DNA of 64,000 nucleotides, from the NCBI GenBank assembly GCA_964474905.1, contig CAYYUP010000019.1, positions 1 through 64,000 on the forward strand, in the 5' to 3' direction. Of the stretch, positions 1 through 7,927 are shown in pieces. The stretch is from JADJRG01 sp964474905. Its GTDB lineage: Bacteria > Myxococcota_A > Polyangia > Nannocystales > Nannocystaceae. The position numbers and the translations under genes are program-made. The first letter of the stretch is position 1. Each line of letters opens with the position of its first letter. Below the pieces are notes generated by a model. That model made no database searches, had not been told where the DNA came from, and saw nothing but the letters and a program-made list of their open reading frames with translations.

Positions 1-73
1 GGGTAGTGAGAGCCGGCGAGTGTGGGGCTGGGGAGAGGTGGAGGCCGTGGGGGAGAGGGGGCGTGGGCGTGGG

Positions 74-436
74 CTAGAGGCTGGCGCCGTCGTGGTTGTG
101 GATGGGTAGAGCCTGCACGTCGACACCCTCGAGGCAGCGCACGTTGATCGAGTACATCTTGGCGCCGTCAGGTGTGTGGCCCCAGCCGAAGGAGCGAACT
201 CCACAATGGCGGCAGAAGAGGTGGTGGATGTGTTTTTTGGCGAACTGGTAGTCGCTGAGGGCTTCGTCGCCGGTCTCTAGCGTGAAGTTGGCTTCGGGCA
301 CAAAAGCGAGGAGCCAGCCGGCCTTGGAGCAGATCGAGCAGTTGCAGGCGACGACGCCCTCTAGGGCTGTGCGCACGTTGTAGCGGATCGCGCCGCAATG
401 ACAGCTGCCGGTGTAGGAGGTCTCTGGGGTCGACAT
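74..436 (-). CDS. GFA/CENP-V family zinc protein
   Basis: Small protein of the glutathione-dependent formaldehyde-activating (GFA) fold family, about 120 aa. From the chosen Met (436) the zinc ligands are visible: CxC at residues 12-14, CxCxxC at 31-36 and FCxxCG at 74-79, the standard GFA layout. An in-frame upstream Met at 478 would add a 14-residue Pro-rich extension that does not fit the family, so 436 is preferred. It lies 66 bp downstream of the epoxide hydrolase on the same strand and may be cotranscribed. GFA proteins are annotated as glutathione S-hydroxymethyl adduct enzymes, but the substrate of most members is unknown; I would not claim formaldehyde activity. Confidence 0.85.
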   Translation of the reverse strand: MSTPETSYTGSCHCGAIRYNVRTALEGVVACNCSICSKAGWLLAFVPEANFTLETGDEALSDYQFAKKHIHHLFCRHCGVRSFGWGHTPDGAKMYSINVRCLEGVDVQALPIHNHDGASL

Positions 437-502
437 GGGCGCAGATTCGCGGAGGCCCGGCGCCGGTGTCTTGAACAAATGCGACAGTCGCGAGTGCGGA
501 CC

Positions 503-1474
503 TCAGAGCGAGGCGAAGAATGTCGCAAGTGCGGCGTTTGTCTGCTCAGGCGCCTCTTGCTGGACCCAGTGGCCGATGCCCGGGAAGACAGATGCAGTGC
601 GAAAGTCGTCGCAGGCGGCCTGGACGATCGGTGTCGCGAAGAGATCCAGGCCCGGGATGAAGCCGCGTACTAGGTCCCGCTCGCCAGCGATGAAGCAGGT
701 CGGCATTGTCAGGTGAGCGCCGCGCAGGTGCGCGAGCTCCTGGTGGTCCTGGGGCTGGGCCCGGTAGCGGTTGATCGGCCCCCGGAACCCGCCTGCACGA
801 AAGGCGGTCGCGCAGACTTCGATGTCCTCGGGGCTGAGCCAGGCCGGCAGCTGCTCAGGGTCGGGCATTCCCTCGAGGAAACACGCGTCCTCAGCTTTGT
901 CGCCGAAGACCGTACCCGTCGCGTCCCCCGAGGCTCCGAAGTAGATCTTGCGCAATGCCGCAGCGATGTCGGCCTCGAGCTCGGCCTCGATCGGCCCCTC
1001 TTTTTGAAAATAGAGCTGATAGAAGAACCGACCAGCGTACATCATGCGGAAGGTGTCGAGCGCCATCGCCTCGGAGGGCGGCACAAAGGGCACGCTGAGC
1101 CCAGCGACGGCCCGGATCGCCTTGGGGGCGAGCAAGGCCGTGGTGTAGACAATCGGCGCGCCCCAATCGTGACCCACCAGGATCACAGGCTCGTCGCTGA
1201 GGGCCCTGGCGACCGTGAGCACATCACTCGCCAGCTTTTTTAAGGTGTAGGCGTCGATCGCATGGGGCTTGGAGGAACCACCGTAGCCGCGTACATCGAG
1301 GGCCGCGACGGTGTAGCCAGCGGCGGCGAAATGGGCGAGCTGGTGGCGCCACGCGTACCAGATCTCCGGCCAGCCGTGCACAAAGAGGATCAGCGGACCG
1401 CTGCCCGCGATCGCCACGCGCAGGCGAGTGTCACCATTCTTGAACTCCCGAAAGCTCGTACCCGTTGGCTTCAT
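503..1474 (-). CDS. Alpha/beta hydrolase, epoxide hydrolase-like
   Basis: Alpha/beta hydrolase of 323 aa, close to the usual length of soluble epoxide hydrolases. The oxyanion HGWPE motif is at residues 33-37. The nucleophile elbow GHDWGA is at 101-106 with Asp103 as nucleophile; Asp rather than Ser points to epoxide hydrolase or dehalogenase chemistry. A GIGHW motif near residue 300 supplies the catalytic His. The cap region has Tyr residues (FFYQLYF and NRYRAQ) of the kind that activate the epoxide oxygen. Cytosolic, no signal peptide. Expected reaction: hydrolysis of an epoxide to a vicinal diol; the substrate is unknown. It is the first gene of a probable two-gene unit with the GFA protein. 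Confidence 0.85.
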   Translation of the reverse strand: MKPTGTSFREFKNGDTRLRVAIAGSGPLILFVHGWPEIWYAWRHQLAHFAAAGYTVAALDVRGYGGSSKPHAIDAYTLKKLASDVLTVARALSDEPVILVGHDWGAPIVYTTALLAPKAIRAVAGLSVPFVPPSEAMALDTFRMMYAGRFFYQLYFQKEGPIEAELEADIAAALRKIYFGASGDATGTVFGDKAEDACFLEGMPDPEQLPAWLSPEDIEVCATAFRAGGFRGPINRYRAQPQDHQELAHLRGAHLTMPTCFIAGERDLVRGFIPGLDLFATPIVQAACDDFRTASVFPGIGHWVQQEAPEQTNAALATFFASL

Positions 1475-1528
1475 GTCGGGCCAGGGTAGCAGGCGAACGG
1501 CGCGAGCGGTCAGCGATGCGGGGCCGGT

Positions 1529-3127
1529 CTATTCGAGCTGGAGGTAGCGGACCATGGTGTCGCTGGTATTTTCTGTGTCGTAGGCGGCGATGTGGATCCG
1601 TCCCTCGGTGTCGATCGTCGCGCTCATGTCGGTGAAAAATACGTCGTCCAGGACCGTCGTCCAGGCGGGGCCGCTGTCGGTCGGCCAACCGATCCGCAGC
1701 TCGCCGGTATTTTCGTTGGAAAGCGGGATCCAAAAGCAGGCGGGCATCGGCAGCTGTACGCACTCGGCGACCAAAGTGCCGATGTAGTGGGTCTGCCGGT
1801 AGAAGAAACGCGCGTCACCACCGGCGCTCGCGAGGATCTCTAGGGGCAGGTAGCGGATGTAGTCGTAGTCGCAGAGGTCGCCCTCGCTTTGTGGTTGTTG
1901 CTCGCAGAGCACCGCGTTTTTGTCGTCCTCGGCGACGATCGTTTCGACCTTCCATTTGCCGGGAGAGAGGCGGGTCGCGAGCACGAGCCGGTGCAGACCG
2001 CCGGCTGTTTGCACCGCGGCAAGGGCGAGGGCGGCCGTCTCTAACGGTTGGCCGTCGCCGGGCACTGCCGCAATGCCCTGCCGCTGGATGTTGAGCAGGT
2101 TGGAGCCGAGCGCGAGGATCTCCTCGGCGGGCTCGGGTGGCGCCGCGTAGTAGAGCTTCCAGGTTTGGTCTGTCGAACTCCAGAAAGAGAGGTGCGGCGC
2201 ACCTGCGCCATCGAGGCTGACGGCAACACTCGCTGGGCTCTGCTCGCCGAGGCTCTCGCTGCTCCAGTTACCGTCGTAGATCGCGTGCCGAGGTTCGCTG
2301 CTGTCGGTGACAACCGCGGCGTGCAGTGGGCCCGCAGGGTCGCGGGCAAAGCCGTGGGAGCTGGCGGTCTGCTTGCCTGGCATCGCGTCGATCTCTTGCC
2401 AGGCGCCGCCCGTGTGCGACCAGAGGCTGGTACCAAAGGCACCGTCGTAGGTGAGAGCGAGCGTCGCGTCCTCGTTGTGATCGTAGGCGAGGCCGATGCG
2501 GGCGATCTCGAAGGGAGTCTTGGCGACCGGCCAATCCTGGTCGCCTGCGCGGGCGCTGAAGAAGCCGTGATAACCACCTTCGGCGACCGAGTAGAGCACC
2601 TGCGGATCGCAGAGGTTGTCAAAGGTGACCGCCGGCGATTCGTTGCGATAGTGGTGCTCGGACTCGACGGCCTCGTTGATCGATACCTCGCAAGCATCAT
2701 CCTCCGGTCCGCAGAGCGCACCCGCGTAGGGCAGGTCGTCGTCGACGCAGGAACTCAGGCCACCGGTGGTCGAGGTTGAGGTCGATCCGCCGGTCGACGA
2801 GGACGTGCCCGTTGTTGTCGTCGACGAGTCAGAGCCTGAACTCGAACTCTCGGAGGTCGATCCGGTGGAGCCAGCGGAGTCAGACTCGCCGCTGTCGCTG
2901 TCGCTGTCGCTGTCGGAGCCAGAGCCTGTGCTCGCGGTGTCGGTCGCCGAGGTTTCGGAGGTTTCGGAGGTCTCGGAGGTCGACGAAGAGCCCTCGCCGC
3001 TGGAGGCCGAGTCCGAGGTCGAGACGGCGATGTCATCACCACAGCCGGAGAGCGATGTGCCGACGAGGAGCAGGGTGAGGGCGGTGTAGAGCGGAGCTGG
3101 GGGATAAATATGCGCATTTAGGATCAT
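1529..3127 (-). CDS. Secreted lipoprotein with Ser/Thr/Asp linker and beta-rich domain
   Basis: 532 aa. A short signal peptide ends in lipobox LSGC (Cys29), followed by a linker of about 110 residues made almost only of Ser, Thr, Asp, Gly and Glu (including an SDSDSDSD run), then a domain from about residue 140 to the end. That domain has no motif I can name. It shows recurring strand-like segments (for example DPAGPLHAAVV, GAGAPHLSFW, TEGRIHIAAYD) suggesting a beta-propeller of the BNR/NHL kind; this is inference from sequence rhythm. Probably anchored to the outer membrane and exposed. It diverges from the acyl-CoA synthetase gene across about 145 bp. The linker DNA is a simple repeat on both strands, which creates long spurious reading frames on the plus strand. 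Confidence 0.8.
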   Translation of the reverse strand: MILNAHIYPPAPLYTALTLLLVGTSLSGCGDDIAVSTSDSASSGEGSSSTSETSETSETSATDTASTGSGSDSDSDSDSGESDSAGSTGSTSESSSSGSDSSTTTTGTSSSTGGSTSTSTTGGLSSCVDDDLPYAGALCGPEDDACEVSINEAVESEHHYRNESPAVTFDNLCDPQVLYSVAEGGYHGFFSARAGDQDWPVAKTPFEIARIGLAYDHNEDATLALTYDGAFGTSLWSHTGGAWQEIDAMPGKQTASSHGFARDPAGPLHAAVVTDSSEPRHAIYDGNWSSESLGEQSPASVAVSLDGAGAPHLSFWSSTDQTWKLYYAAPPEPAEEILALGSNLLNIQRQGIAAVPGDGQPLETAALALAAVQTAGGLHRLVLATRLSPGKWKVETIVAEDDKNAVLCEQQPQSEGDLCDYDYIRYLPLEILASAGGDARFFYRQTHYIGTLVAECVQLPMPACFWIPLSNENTGELRIGWPTDSGPAWTTVLDDVFFTDMSATIDTEGRIHIAAYDTENTSDTMVRYLQLE

Positions 3128-3272
3128 GCCCAGAGAATAGCAGTCTGAGCGATCTTGCGCGCAGCAATCTACAGCGCAAGGGCGTGCAATGCATGCGGCC
3201 TCGGCTGCGGTTGGTCGTGGTCTCGGATGTCACGGGCTTGTCGCCCGCGGCCAGGCTCGCTATGTCGGGGCC

Positions 3273-4760
3273 ATGGCAGCGGAGCTTTTTCCTCCCCTCG
3301 ATCTGCGAGATCCGCGACCGCTTTTGATCGTCGGTGATCGTCGGCTTTCGGCGGCCGAGTTGGCGACGGCAACTGCCCGGCATCGCGGGCGCCTTGACTG
3401 CCTCGGTGTGCGACCTGGCGACCGGGTGGCGGTCGTTGCAGAGGCCTCGATCGAGGCCGCGATTGCCCTTATTGGAAATGTCACCTACGGCGCGGTGAGT
3501 GTCCCATTAAGCCCCAAACTCGGCCGCTTGGAGCTCGATCATATTCTCGAGGACGCGGCGCCCGTGCTCGTGCTGGCTGGCACAGAGGCGGCGGCTTGTG
3601 CTTGGGACCGGGCGCTGCCGAGGCGGGCGTTTGATGTTGGCAGTGGGACCACCGCGCCGCTCCATCGCCCGCGGAGTTCTGAGGATCCGCTGCTGATTCT
3701 CTACACTTCGGGTACCACCGGCGCGCCGAAAGGGGCAGAGATCACCGTGGGTAACGTCGCGAGCAATATCGACGCGCTCGCCGATGCTTGGGCTTGGAGC
3801 GCCGCCGACAGGGTCGTGCACGCGCTGCCGCTTTTTCATGTGCACGGGCTTTGCCTCGGCCTCTTCGGATCATTGCGTGTCGGCGCGTGCTTGCACTGGC
3901 TGCCGCGCTTCGATCCGGAGGCGGTATTAGGGGCGCTTGAGGCCGGGGGCACGATGCTCTTTGCGGTGCCGACGATGCACCGCCGGATCGCCGAATGCGT
4001 CGAGGCAAAGCCTGCGCTCGCAGTCGGTTTGCGGGCGGCGAGGTTGATCGTCTCGGGCTCAGCGGCGTTGCCCGGGCGCGAGCATCAGCGCCTCGCCGCG
4101 CTCTCGGGGGCGGGGGTCTACGAGCGCTACGGCCTCACCGAAACCCTGATCAATTGCGCGGTGAGGGTCGACGGCCCGCCGCAGCCGGGCTACGTCGGCC
4201 CTGCGCTTCGCGGCGTCGAACTCCGCCTGGTGGATGCTCATCGACGGCCGACGATTCCGAGCGATGACGAGACGATCGGCGAGGTCGCAGTCCGCGGTGC
4301 AAATGTCTTTGCGGGCTATCTCGGCCGGCCACAGGCGACCGCTGCGGTGCTCGATGTCGAGGGTTGGTTTTACACCGGCGATCTCGCGACTCGGCGCGCG
4401 GATGGAGCCCTGCGGATCGTCGGCCGTCGGGCCACCGACCTCATCAAGTGCGGCGGTTACAAGGTCGGTGCCGGCGAGGTCGAGGCCGCGCTCCTGGAGC
4501 ATCCGGAGGTCCGTGAGGCCGCCGTGATCGGGGTTGCCGACGACGACCTAGGCGAGCGCATCATCGCCTTTGTCGTCGCCCGAACTCCGCAGGCAGCACC
4601 GGCCGAGCGGGCACTGATCGACTGGGTGGCCGGGTTGTTGGCGCCGCATAAGCGGCCGCGGGAGGTCGTACGACTCGCGGAGCTGCCGCGCAATGCGATG
4701 GGAAAGGTGCGAAAAAGTGTGCTGAAGGAGCGCTGGACCACGCGTGCAGGCGCTCGGTGA
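3273..4760 (+). CDS. AMP-forming acyl-CoA synthetase (ANL superfamily)
   Basis: Adenylate-forming ligase of 495 aa from ATG 3273; the upstream in-frame Met at 3189 would add 28 atypical residues. The ATP P-loop TSGTTGAPKG is at residues 145-154, YGLTE (A5) at 286-290, the TGD motif (A7) at 368-370 and the catalytic lysine motif PRNAMGK ends at Lys478. It activates a carboxylic acid to the acyl-AMP and then the CoA thioester. The PLFHVHGL segment (186-192) and the compact length resemble the malonyl-CoA synthetase/short-to-medium acyl-CoA synthetase branch, but the substrate cannot be fixed from sequence. It stands alone between two lipoprotein genes. Confidence 0.88.
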   Translation: MAAELFPPLDLRDPRPLLIVGDRRLSAAELATATARHRGRLDCLGVRPGDRVAVVAEASIEAAIALIGNVTYGAVSVPLSPKLGRLELDHILEDAAPVLVLAGTEAAACAWDRALPRRAFDVGSGTTAPLHRPRSSEDPLLILYTSGTTGAPKGAEITVGNVASNIDALADAWAWSAADRVVHALPLFHVHGLCLGLFGSLRVGACLHWLPRFDPEAVLGALEAGGTMLFAVPTMHRRIAECVEAKPALAVGLRAARLIVSGSAALPGREHQRLAALSGAGVYERYGLTETLINCAVRVDGPPQPGYVGPALRGVELRLVDAHRRPTIPSDDETIGEVAVRGANVFAGYLGRPQATAAVLDVEGWFYTGDLATRRADGALRIVGRRATDLIKCGGYKVGAGEVEAALLEHPEVREAAVIGVADDDLGERIIAFVVARTPQAAPAERALIDWVAGLLAPHKRPREVVRLAELPRNAMGKVRKSVLKERWTTRAGAR

Positions 4761-4864
4761 TGGCCTGTCAATTGTGCATAGAAAGGTTGCTCACGAGTGC
4801 GGCGTAGCTGTCATACTTGCAGCGAGAAGGCCCTCTGTGTCGCCGATTCTGGCATTTCTAGGGT

Positions 4865-4880
4865 TGGCACGTTCTCTGCT
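4865..4880 (+). promoter_or_regulatory. Candidate sigma-54 (-24/-12) promoter
   Basis: TGGCACG, four bases, then CTGCT matches the YTGGCACG-N4-TTGCW consensus with one mismatch and the required GG-N10-GC spacing. It lies 16 bp before the ATG at 4897, so transcription would begin within about 6 nt of the start codon, implying a nearly leaderless mRNA. That makes the assignment uncertain. Confidence 0.35.
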
Positions 4881-4896
4881 TATCGATAGGTCCATC

Positions 4897-5970
4897 ATGC
4901 TCGCATCCCGTCTCTCCGCCCTCGTCTTTATGCTCCCCCTCTCATTGCCGCTCGTCTTCGCCGGTGGTTGCGACGATGGCGATACTGGCGGCTCAGCGGG
5001 AGATGGCATGGAAGAAGAGGAAGAGGAAGAGCAAGAGGAAGAGCAAGAGGAAGAGGAAGAGCAAGAGGAGCTGGTCAGTCATGAGGGCGAGGCCTGTGCG
5101 GGCATGGGCGGCATGACCCAGGCCTGCGGGGTTGACGGTGTCGAGGGTCAAGAGCTCTGCGCCGAGGACCCGAGCGACTTCGAGATGCGCTGGAGCTCCT
5201 GTTATACGGATACCTGCGACGAGGCCAAGGCCTCCCGCGGCTGCTCTGCGGACGGCAAGAGCGGCGAGCAGTGGTGCTTTCAGATGCCCTCTCAGGACCT
5301 GTTTTGGGGGGCTTGCCAGACCCCTGCGTCCTGCACGCTCGGCGAGCGTAAGGATTGCGGCTTTGGCGAAGATATGCCGATCGACATGGGCTGTTACCTC
5401 AATGACTTCGGTGAGCCCGAGTGGAGCTGGGAGGATTGCAATACTCCGCTGGTGCTCTCGTTCGAGGGTCGTGAGCCGGCCTTCGCCGCGGCGCCGGCAA
5501 AAGCCCGAGCCTTCGATATCACCGGCGCGGGTGTCTGTCTCGACCCCGACTGGCCGACCGCGGCGACCCCCTGGTTGGCCCTCGATCGCGATCACAACGG
5601 CAGCATCGACGGCGGTTCAGAACTCTTTGGCAACGGCACGCGCATGGCCGCTGGTGGTCGAGCCGAGCAGGGGTTCCAGGCGCTGGGCGAGCTTGACAGC
5701 GATGGCGACGGACGGATCACGCCAGCGGACGCGGCCTGGTCCGAGCTGGTCCTTTGGGCAGATCATGACGGCGATCGGCGCTCGACGGGCTTTGAGTTGC
5801 TGTCGCTCGGGTCCTACGGGGTCGAGGCGATCGAGCTCAGCTATCGCAACGAAGTGATCTGCGACAGCCGCGGCAACTGCGGGTCGGAGCGGGCGGCCTT
5901 CACCTTCCGTGATGGTGGCCAGGTGCGCACAGGCGAGGTCGTCGACGTCTATCTCGCCTGCGGGGAGTGA
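4897..5970 (+). CDS. Lipoprotein with poly-Glu linker and EF-hand-like calcium sites
   Basis: 357 aa from ATG 4897, chosen because a signal peptide begins there and ends at lipobox FAGGC (Cys25); the longer frame from 4744 overlaps the preceding gene. After the lipobox comes a Glu/Gln-rich stretch (about residues 40-62), then a Cys-rich region, then a C-terminal domain with DRDHNGSIDGG...ELFGNGT and DSDGDGRITPADA. These are EF-hand/dockerin-type DxDxDG loops like those in secreted calcium-binding repeat proteins. The role is unknown; calcium-stabilised surface adhesion is plausible. A possible sigma-54 promoter lies just upstream, and a 7-bp hairpin overlaps the stop codon. Confidence 0.8.
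   Translation: MLASRLSALVFMLPLSLPLVFAGGCDDGDTGGSAGDGMEEEEEEEQEEEQEEEEEQEELVSHEGEACAGMGGMTQACGVDGVEGQELCAEDPSDFEMRWSSCYTDTCDEAKASRGCSADGKSGEQWCFQMPSQDLFWGACQTPASCTLGERKDCGFGEDMPIDMGCYLNDFGEPEWSWEDCNTPLVLSFEGREPAFAAAPAKARAFDITGAGVCLDPDWPTAATPWLALDRDHNGSIDGGSELFGNGTRMAAGGRAEQGFQALGELDSDGDGRITPADAAWSELVLWADHDGDRRSTGFELLSLGSYGVEAIELSYRNEVICDSRGNCGSERAAFTFRDGGQVRTGEVVDVYLACGE
5009..5070 (+). repeat. Low-complexity GAA/GAG/CAA tandem repeat
   Basis: Imperfect 6- to 12-bp units (gaagag, caagag) encode the Glu/Gln linker just after the lipobox of the EF-hand lipoprotein. This is an internal coding repeat prone to length variation. Confidence 0.85.
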
Positions 5971-5982
5971 GCCGAGGCTCAC
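5967..5982 (+). terminator. Hairpin overlapping stop codon, no U-tract
   Basis: GTGAGCC, GA, GGCTCAC forms a perfect 7-bp stem that includes the TGA stop of the preceding lipoprotein. No run of T follows, so it is not a classical intrinsic terminator; it could protect the 3' end. Confidence 0.35.
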
Positions 5983-6095
5983 ACTCAAGCTCGCGTAGGT
6001 CGCGAAATATCGCCCCGTATGCCTAGTCGCGCGCGCCATCGCCCGCTACTCTCCGGCGGCCCGCCTGTGAGCGGTGCAGGAGACGACAACAAACG

Positions 6096-7643
6096 ATGGG
6101 CCTTTTAAGTAAACTCTTCGGCGGCGGCACCAAGCTGGCGCTCCGTCTTGACGCGACTCAAGCTCCGGCCGGCGGCATGCTCTCCGGCACCCTGACCCTG
6201 AGCGGCGGCAAGAAAGATCTGACCCTGACCTCGCTGCAGGTCAGGCTCGTCTACATCCTCGTGCGCTCGAGCGAGGGCTCATCTTTGCCCGAGATCAAGA
6301 CCGAGGTGCTAAACGAGCAGACCCTCGCCGAGGGCCAGTCGCTCGCCGGCGGGTCGAGCCACGATTTTGAGTTCAGCTTCGAGCTGCCGAGCGACCTGGA
6401 TCCCAGTGGCGACGGTGTCACCTACAAGGTGATGGCTGTGGCGGATATCCCAAAGGTCGCGGATCCCAAGGCGGACGCGACCTTCACAGTTGTCGAGGGT
6501 GCTGGCATGGATCTCGACACTCTGACGCTCGAGGATGTCTACGCTCGCTGGCCCGGCCTGCGCAGTGACGACGACGACGTGCTCTGCGACGAGCTGCGCG
6601 AGGTGATGCTCGCTTGCTACGAGGAGCGCGACGGGCTGCAGGTCGTCGAGCCGCTGCTCGCCAAGTTGATCCGCAGCAGCGGTTCGATGGAGGTCAAGAC
6701 GCAGGCGATCGATACCTGGGGGAACCTCCTCGACGGTCATGTTCGCAAGGAGCACATCGCCTTCTTGGGCGAGCTTGTGCACAGCTTTAACAGCGGCACC
6801 GACAGCAGCTTTCGCTGCGAGGTGATCACTGCGGTCGCCAAGTTCGCGGACGAGGGCGCGCTGTCGTTGATCAAAGAGCTCGCCAAGTCGGCTGACGCTG
6901 AGATCCGCGAGGAGGTTGCCTCGCAGCTTCGCTTCGCCGCATCGGATACCTTTAGGGGCAAGCTTGCGGTTCTCGAGTCGATGGCCGACGACGATTCCGC
7001 GAAGGTCCGGGCCTCGGTCTTTGGTGCCTTCTCCGATTTCCGCGACAAGAAAAAGATCATGCGTCGGGTCGCTGAGCGCATCGACACCGACCCGAGTGAC
7101 GAGGTGCAGGCCGCGTGCATCGGCACGCTCACCTTCCTCCACGACGAGGGGCTGGGCGAGCTCATGCAGTCGACCTACACCAAGCATCTGAAGAATCCGC
7201 ATCCACTTGTGCGCAAGGAGATCGCCCAAAACCTCCAGACCTTCCCTGAGAGCGAGGCAGGTATCGTCGCGCAGCTGGCGAAGCATCTTCTCGCCGACCA
7301 GGACGCCGAAGTTCGCCGGGCGACCGCGTGGAATTTCGTCAACCTCAGTGACTTCCCAACGCTCGCGCCGCTGGTGCGTGCGGCGGCTGAGAACGACCCC
7401 GACGCGAAGGTCCGCGGCGATGCGCTCTACGGCATGCAGTCGATCGTGCCGGTCGCCGAGCTGCTGCCCTACTACAGCCAGCGTCTCGCGGCGGATCCAA
7501 CCGAGGAGGCTGCCTGGGGGGTCATCGGGGGGCTCCGCGACCATAGTGAGACCTCGGAGGCCCAAGCGATCCTCCGTCAACTCTGCTCTTCGCCCTTCTC
7601 GAGGGTTGTCGAAGCCGCGCGCGAAGAACTCGGCGAAGGCTGA
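6096..7643 (+). CDS. Arrestin-like (Spo0M-type) N-domain fused to HEAT repeats
   Basis: 515 aa, no signal peptide. Residues 1 to about 140 resemble the Spo0M/arrestin-like beta-sandwich: an MGLLSKLFGGGTKLAL opening, a GGMLSGTL strand, and an LTSLQVRLVY segment. From about 150 to the end there is an alpha-solenoid of HEAT-like units (for example DAEVRRATAWNF, DAKVRGDALYGM, SAKVRASVFGAF), each with the conserved Asp-x-x-Val-Arg turn. HEAT solenoids bind proteins, so a scaffold or regulatory role is likely. Spo0M proteins of Bacillus influence sporulation, but transferring that role is inference. It stands as a single gene. Confidence 0.75.
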   Translation: MGLLSKLFGGGTKLALRLDATQAPAGGMLSGTLTLSGGKKDLTLTSLQVRLVYILVRSSEGSSLPEIKTEVLNEQTLAEGQSLAGGSSHDFEFSFELPSDLDPSGDGVTYKVMAVADIPKVADPKADATFTVVEGAGMDLDTLTLEDVYARWPGLRSDDDDVLCDELREVMLACYEERDGLQVVEPLLAKLIRSSGSMEVKTQAIDTWGNLLDGHVRKEHIAFLGELVHSFNSGTDSSFRCEVITAVAKFADEGALSLIKELAKSADAEIREEVASQLRFAASDTFRGKLAVLESMADDDSAKVRASVFGAFSDFRDKKKIMRRVAERIDTDPSDEVQAACIGTLTFLHDEGLGELMQSTYTKHLKNPHPLVRKEIAQNLQTFPESEAGIVAQLAKHLLADQDAEVRRATAWNFVNLSDFPTLAPLVRAAAENDPDAKVRGDALYGMQSIVPVAELLPYYSQRLAADPTEEAAWGVIGGLRDHSETSEAQAILRQLCSSPFSRVVEAAREELGEG

Positions 7644-7660
7644 TCGTTTCGACAACTGTG

Positions 7661-7718
7661 CTGGGCGCTGGGCGCTGGACTCGATGTTTAGGACTCGATG
7701 TTTAGTACCCGCGCCCAG
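7661..7718 (+). repeat. Tandem 14-bp repeat flanked by inverted CTGGGCGC arms
   Basis: GGACTCGATGTTTA occurs twice back to back (7677-7690 and 7691-7704). It is bracketed by CTGGGCGC (7661-7668, partly repeated) and GCGCCCAG (7711-7718), which could fold as one stem. It lies between the HEAT gene and the protease-like gene; the rest of the 284-bp interval (7644-7927) shows nothing else. Confidence 0.6.
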
Positions 7719-7927
7719 TGATGGATTGATGACGTTCCGGACTCAGGGCGCCGGTTTCGTACAGAGCCGGACCTGGGTGGCGCTTGCCCCGCTGCTGGCA
7801 CAGTCGCCAGGAGCCTAGCTGGGCACAGGACGCGAAGTGAGGCTCTGTGCGCGTCGGCGCCCTTGCCAGCAGGGAGCCGGAGTTTTGCTGTCTGGATCTC
7901 GCACCTCGTACGTGCAAGGATGCACAC

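Noticed and set aside
2766..3089. Plus-strand ORF of about 107 codons rich in Glu, Val, Ser and Pro
   Set aside because: It mirrors the Ser/Asp linker of the minus-strand lipoprotein; simple repeats keep several frames open by chance.
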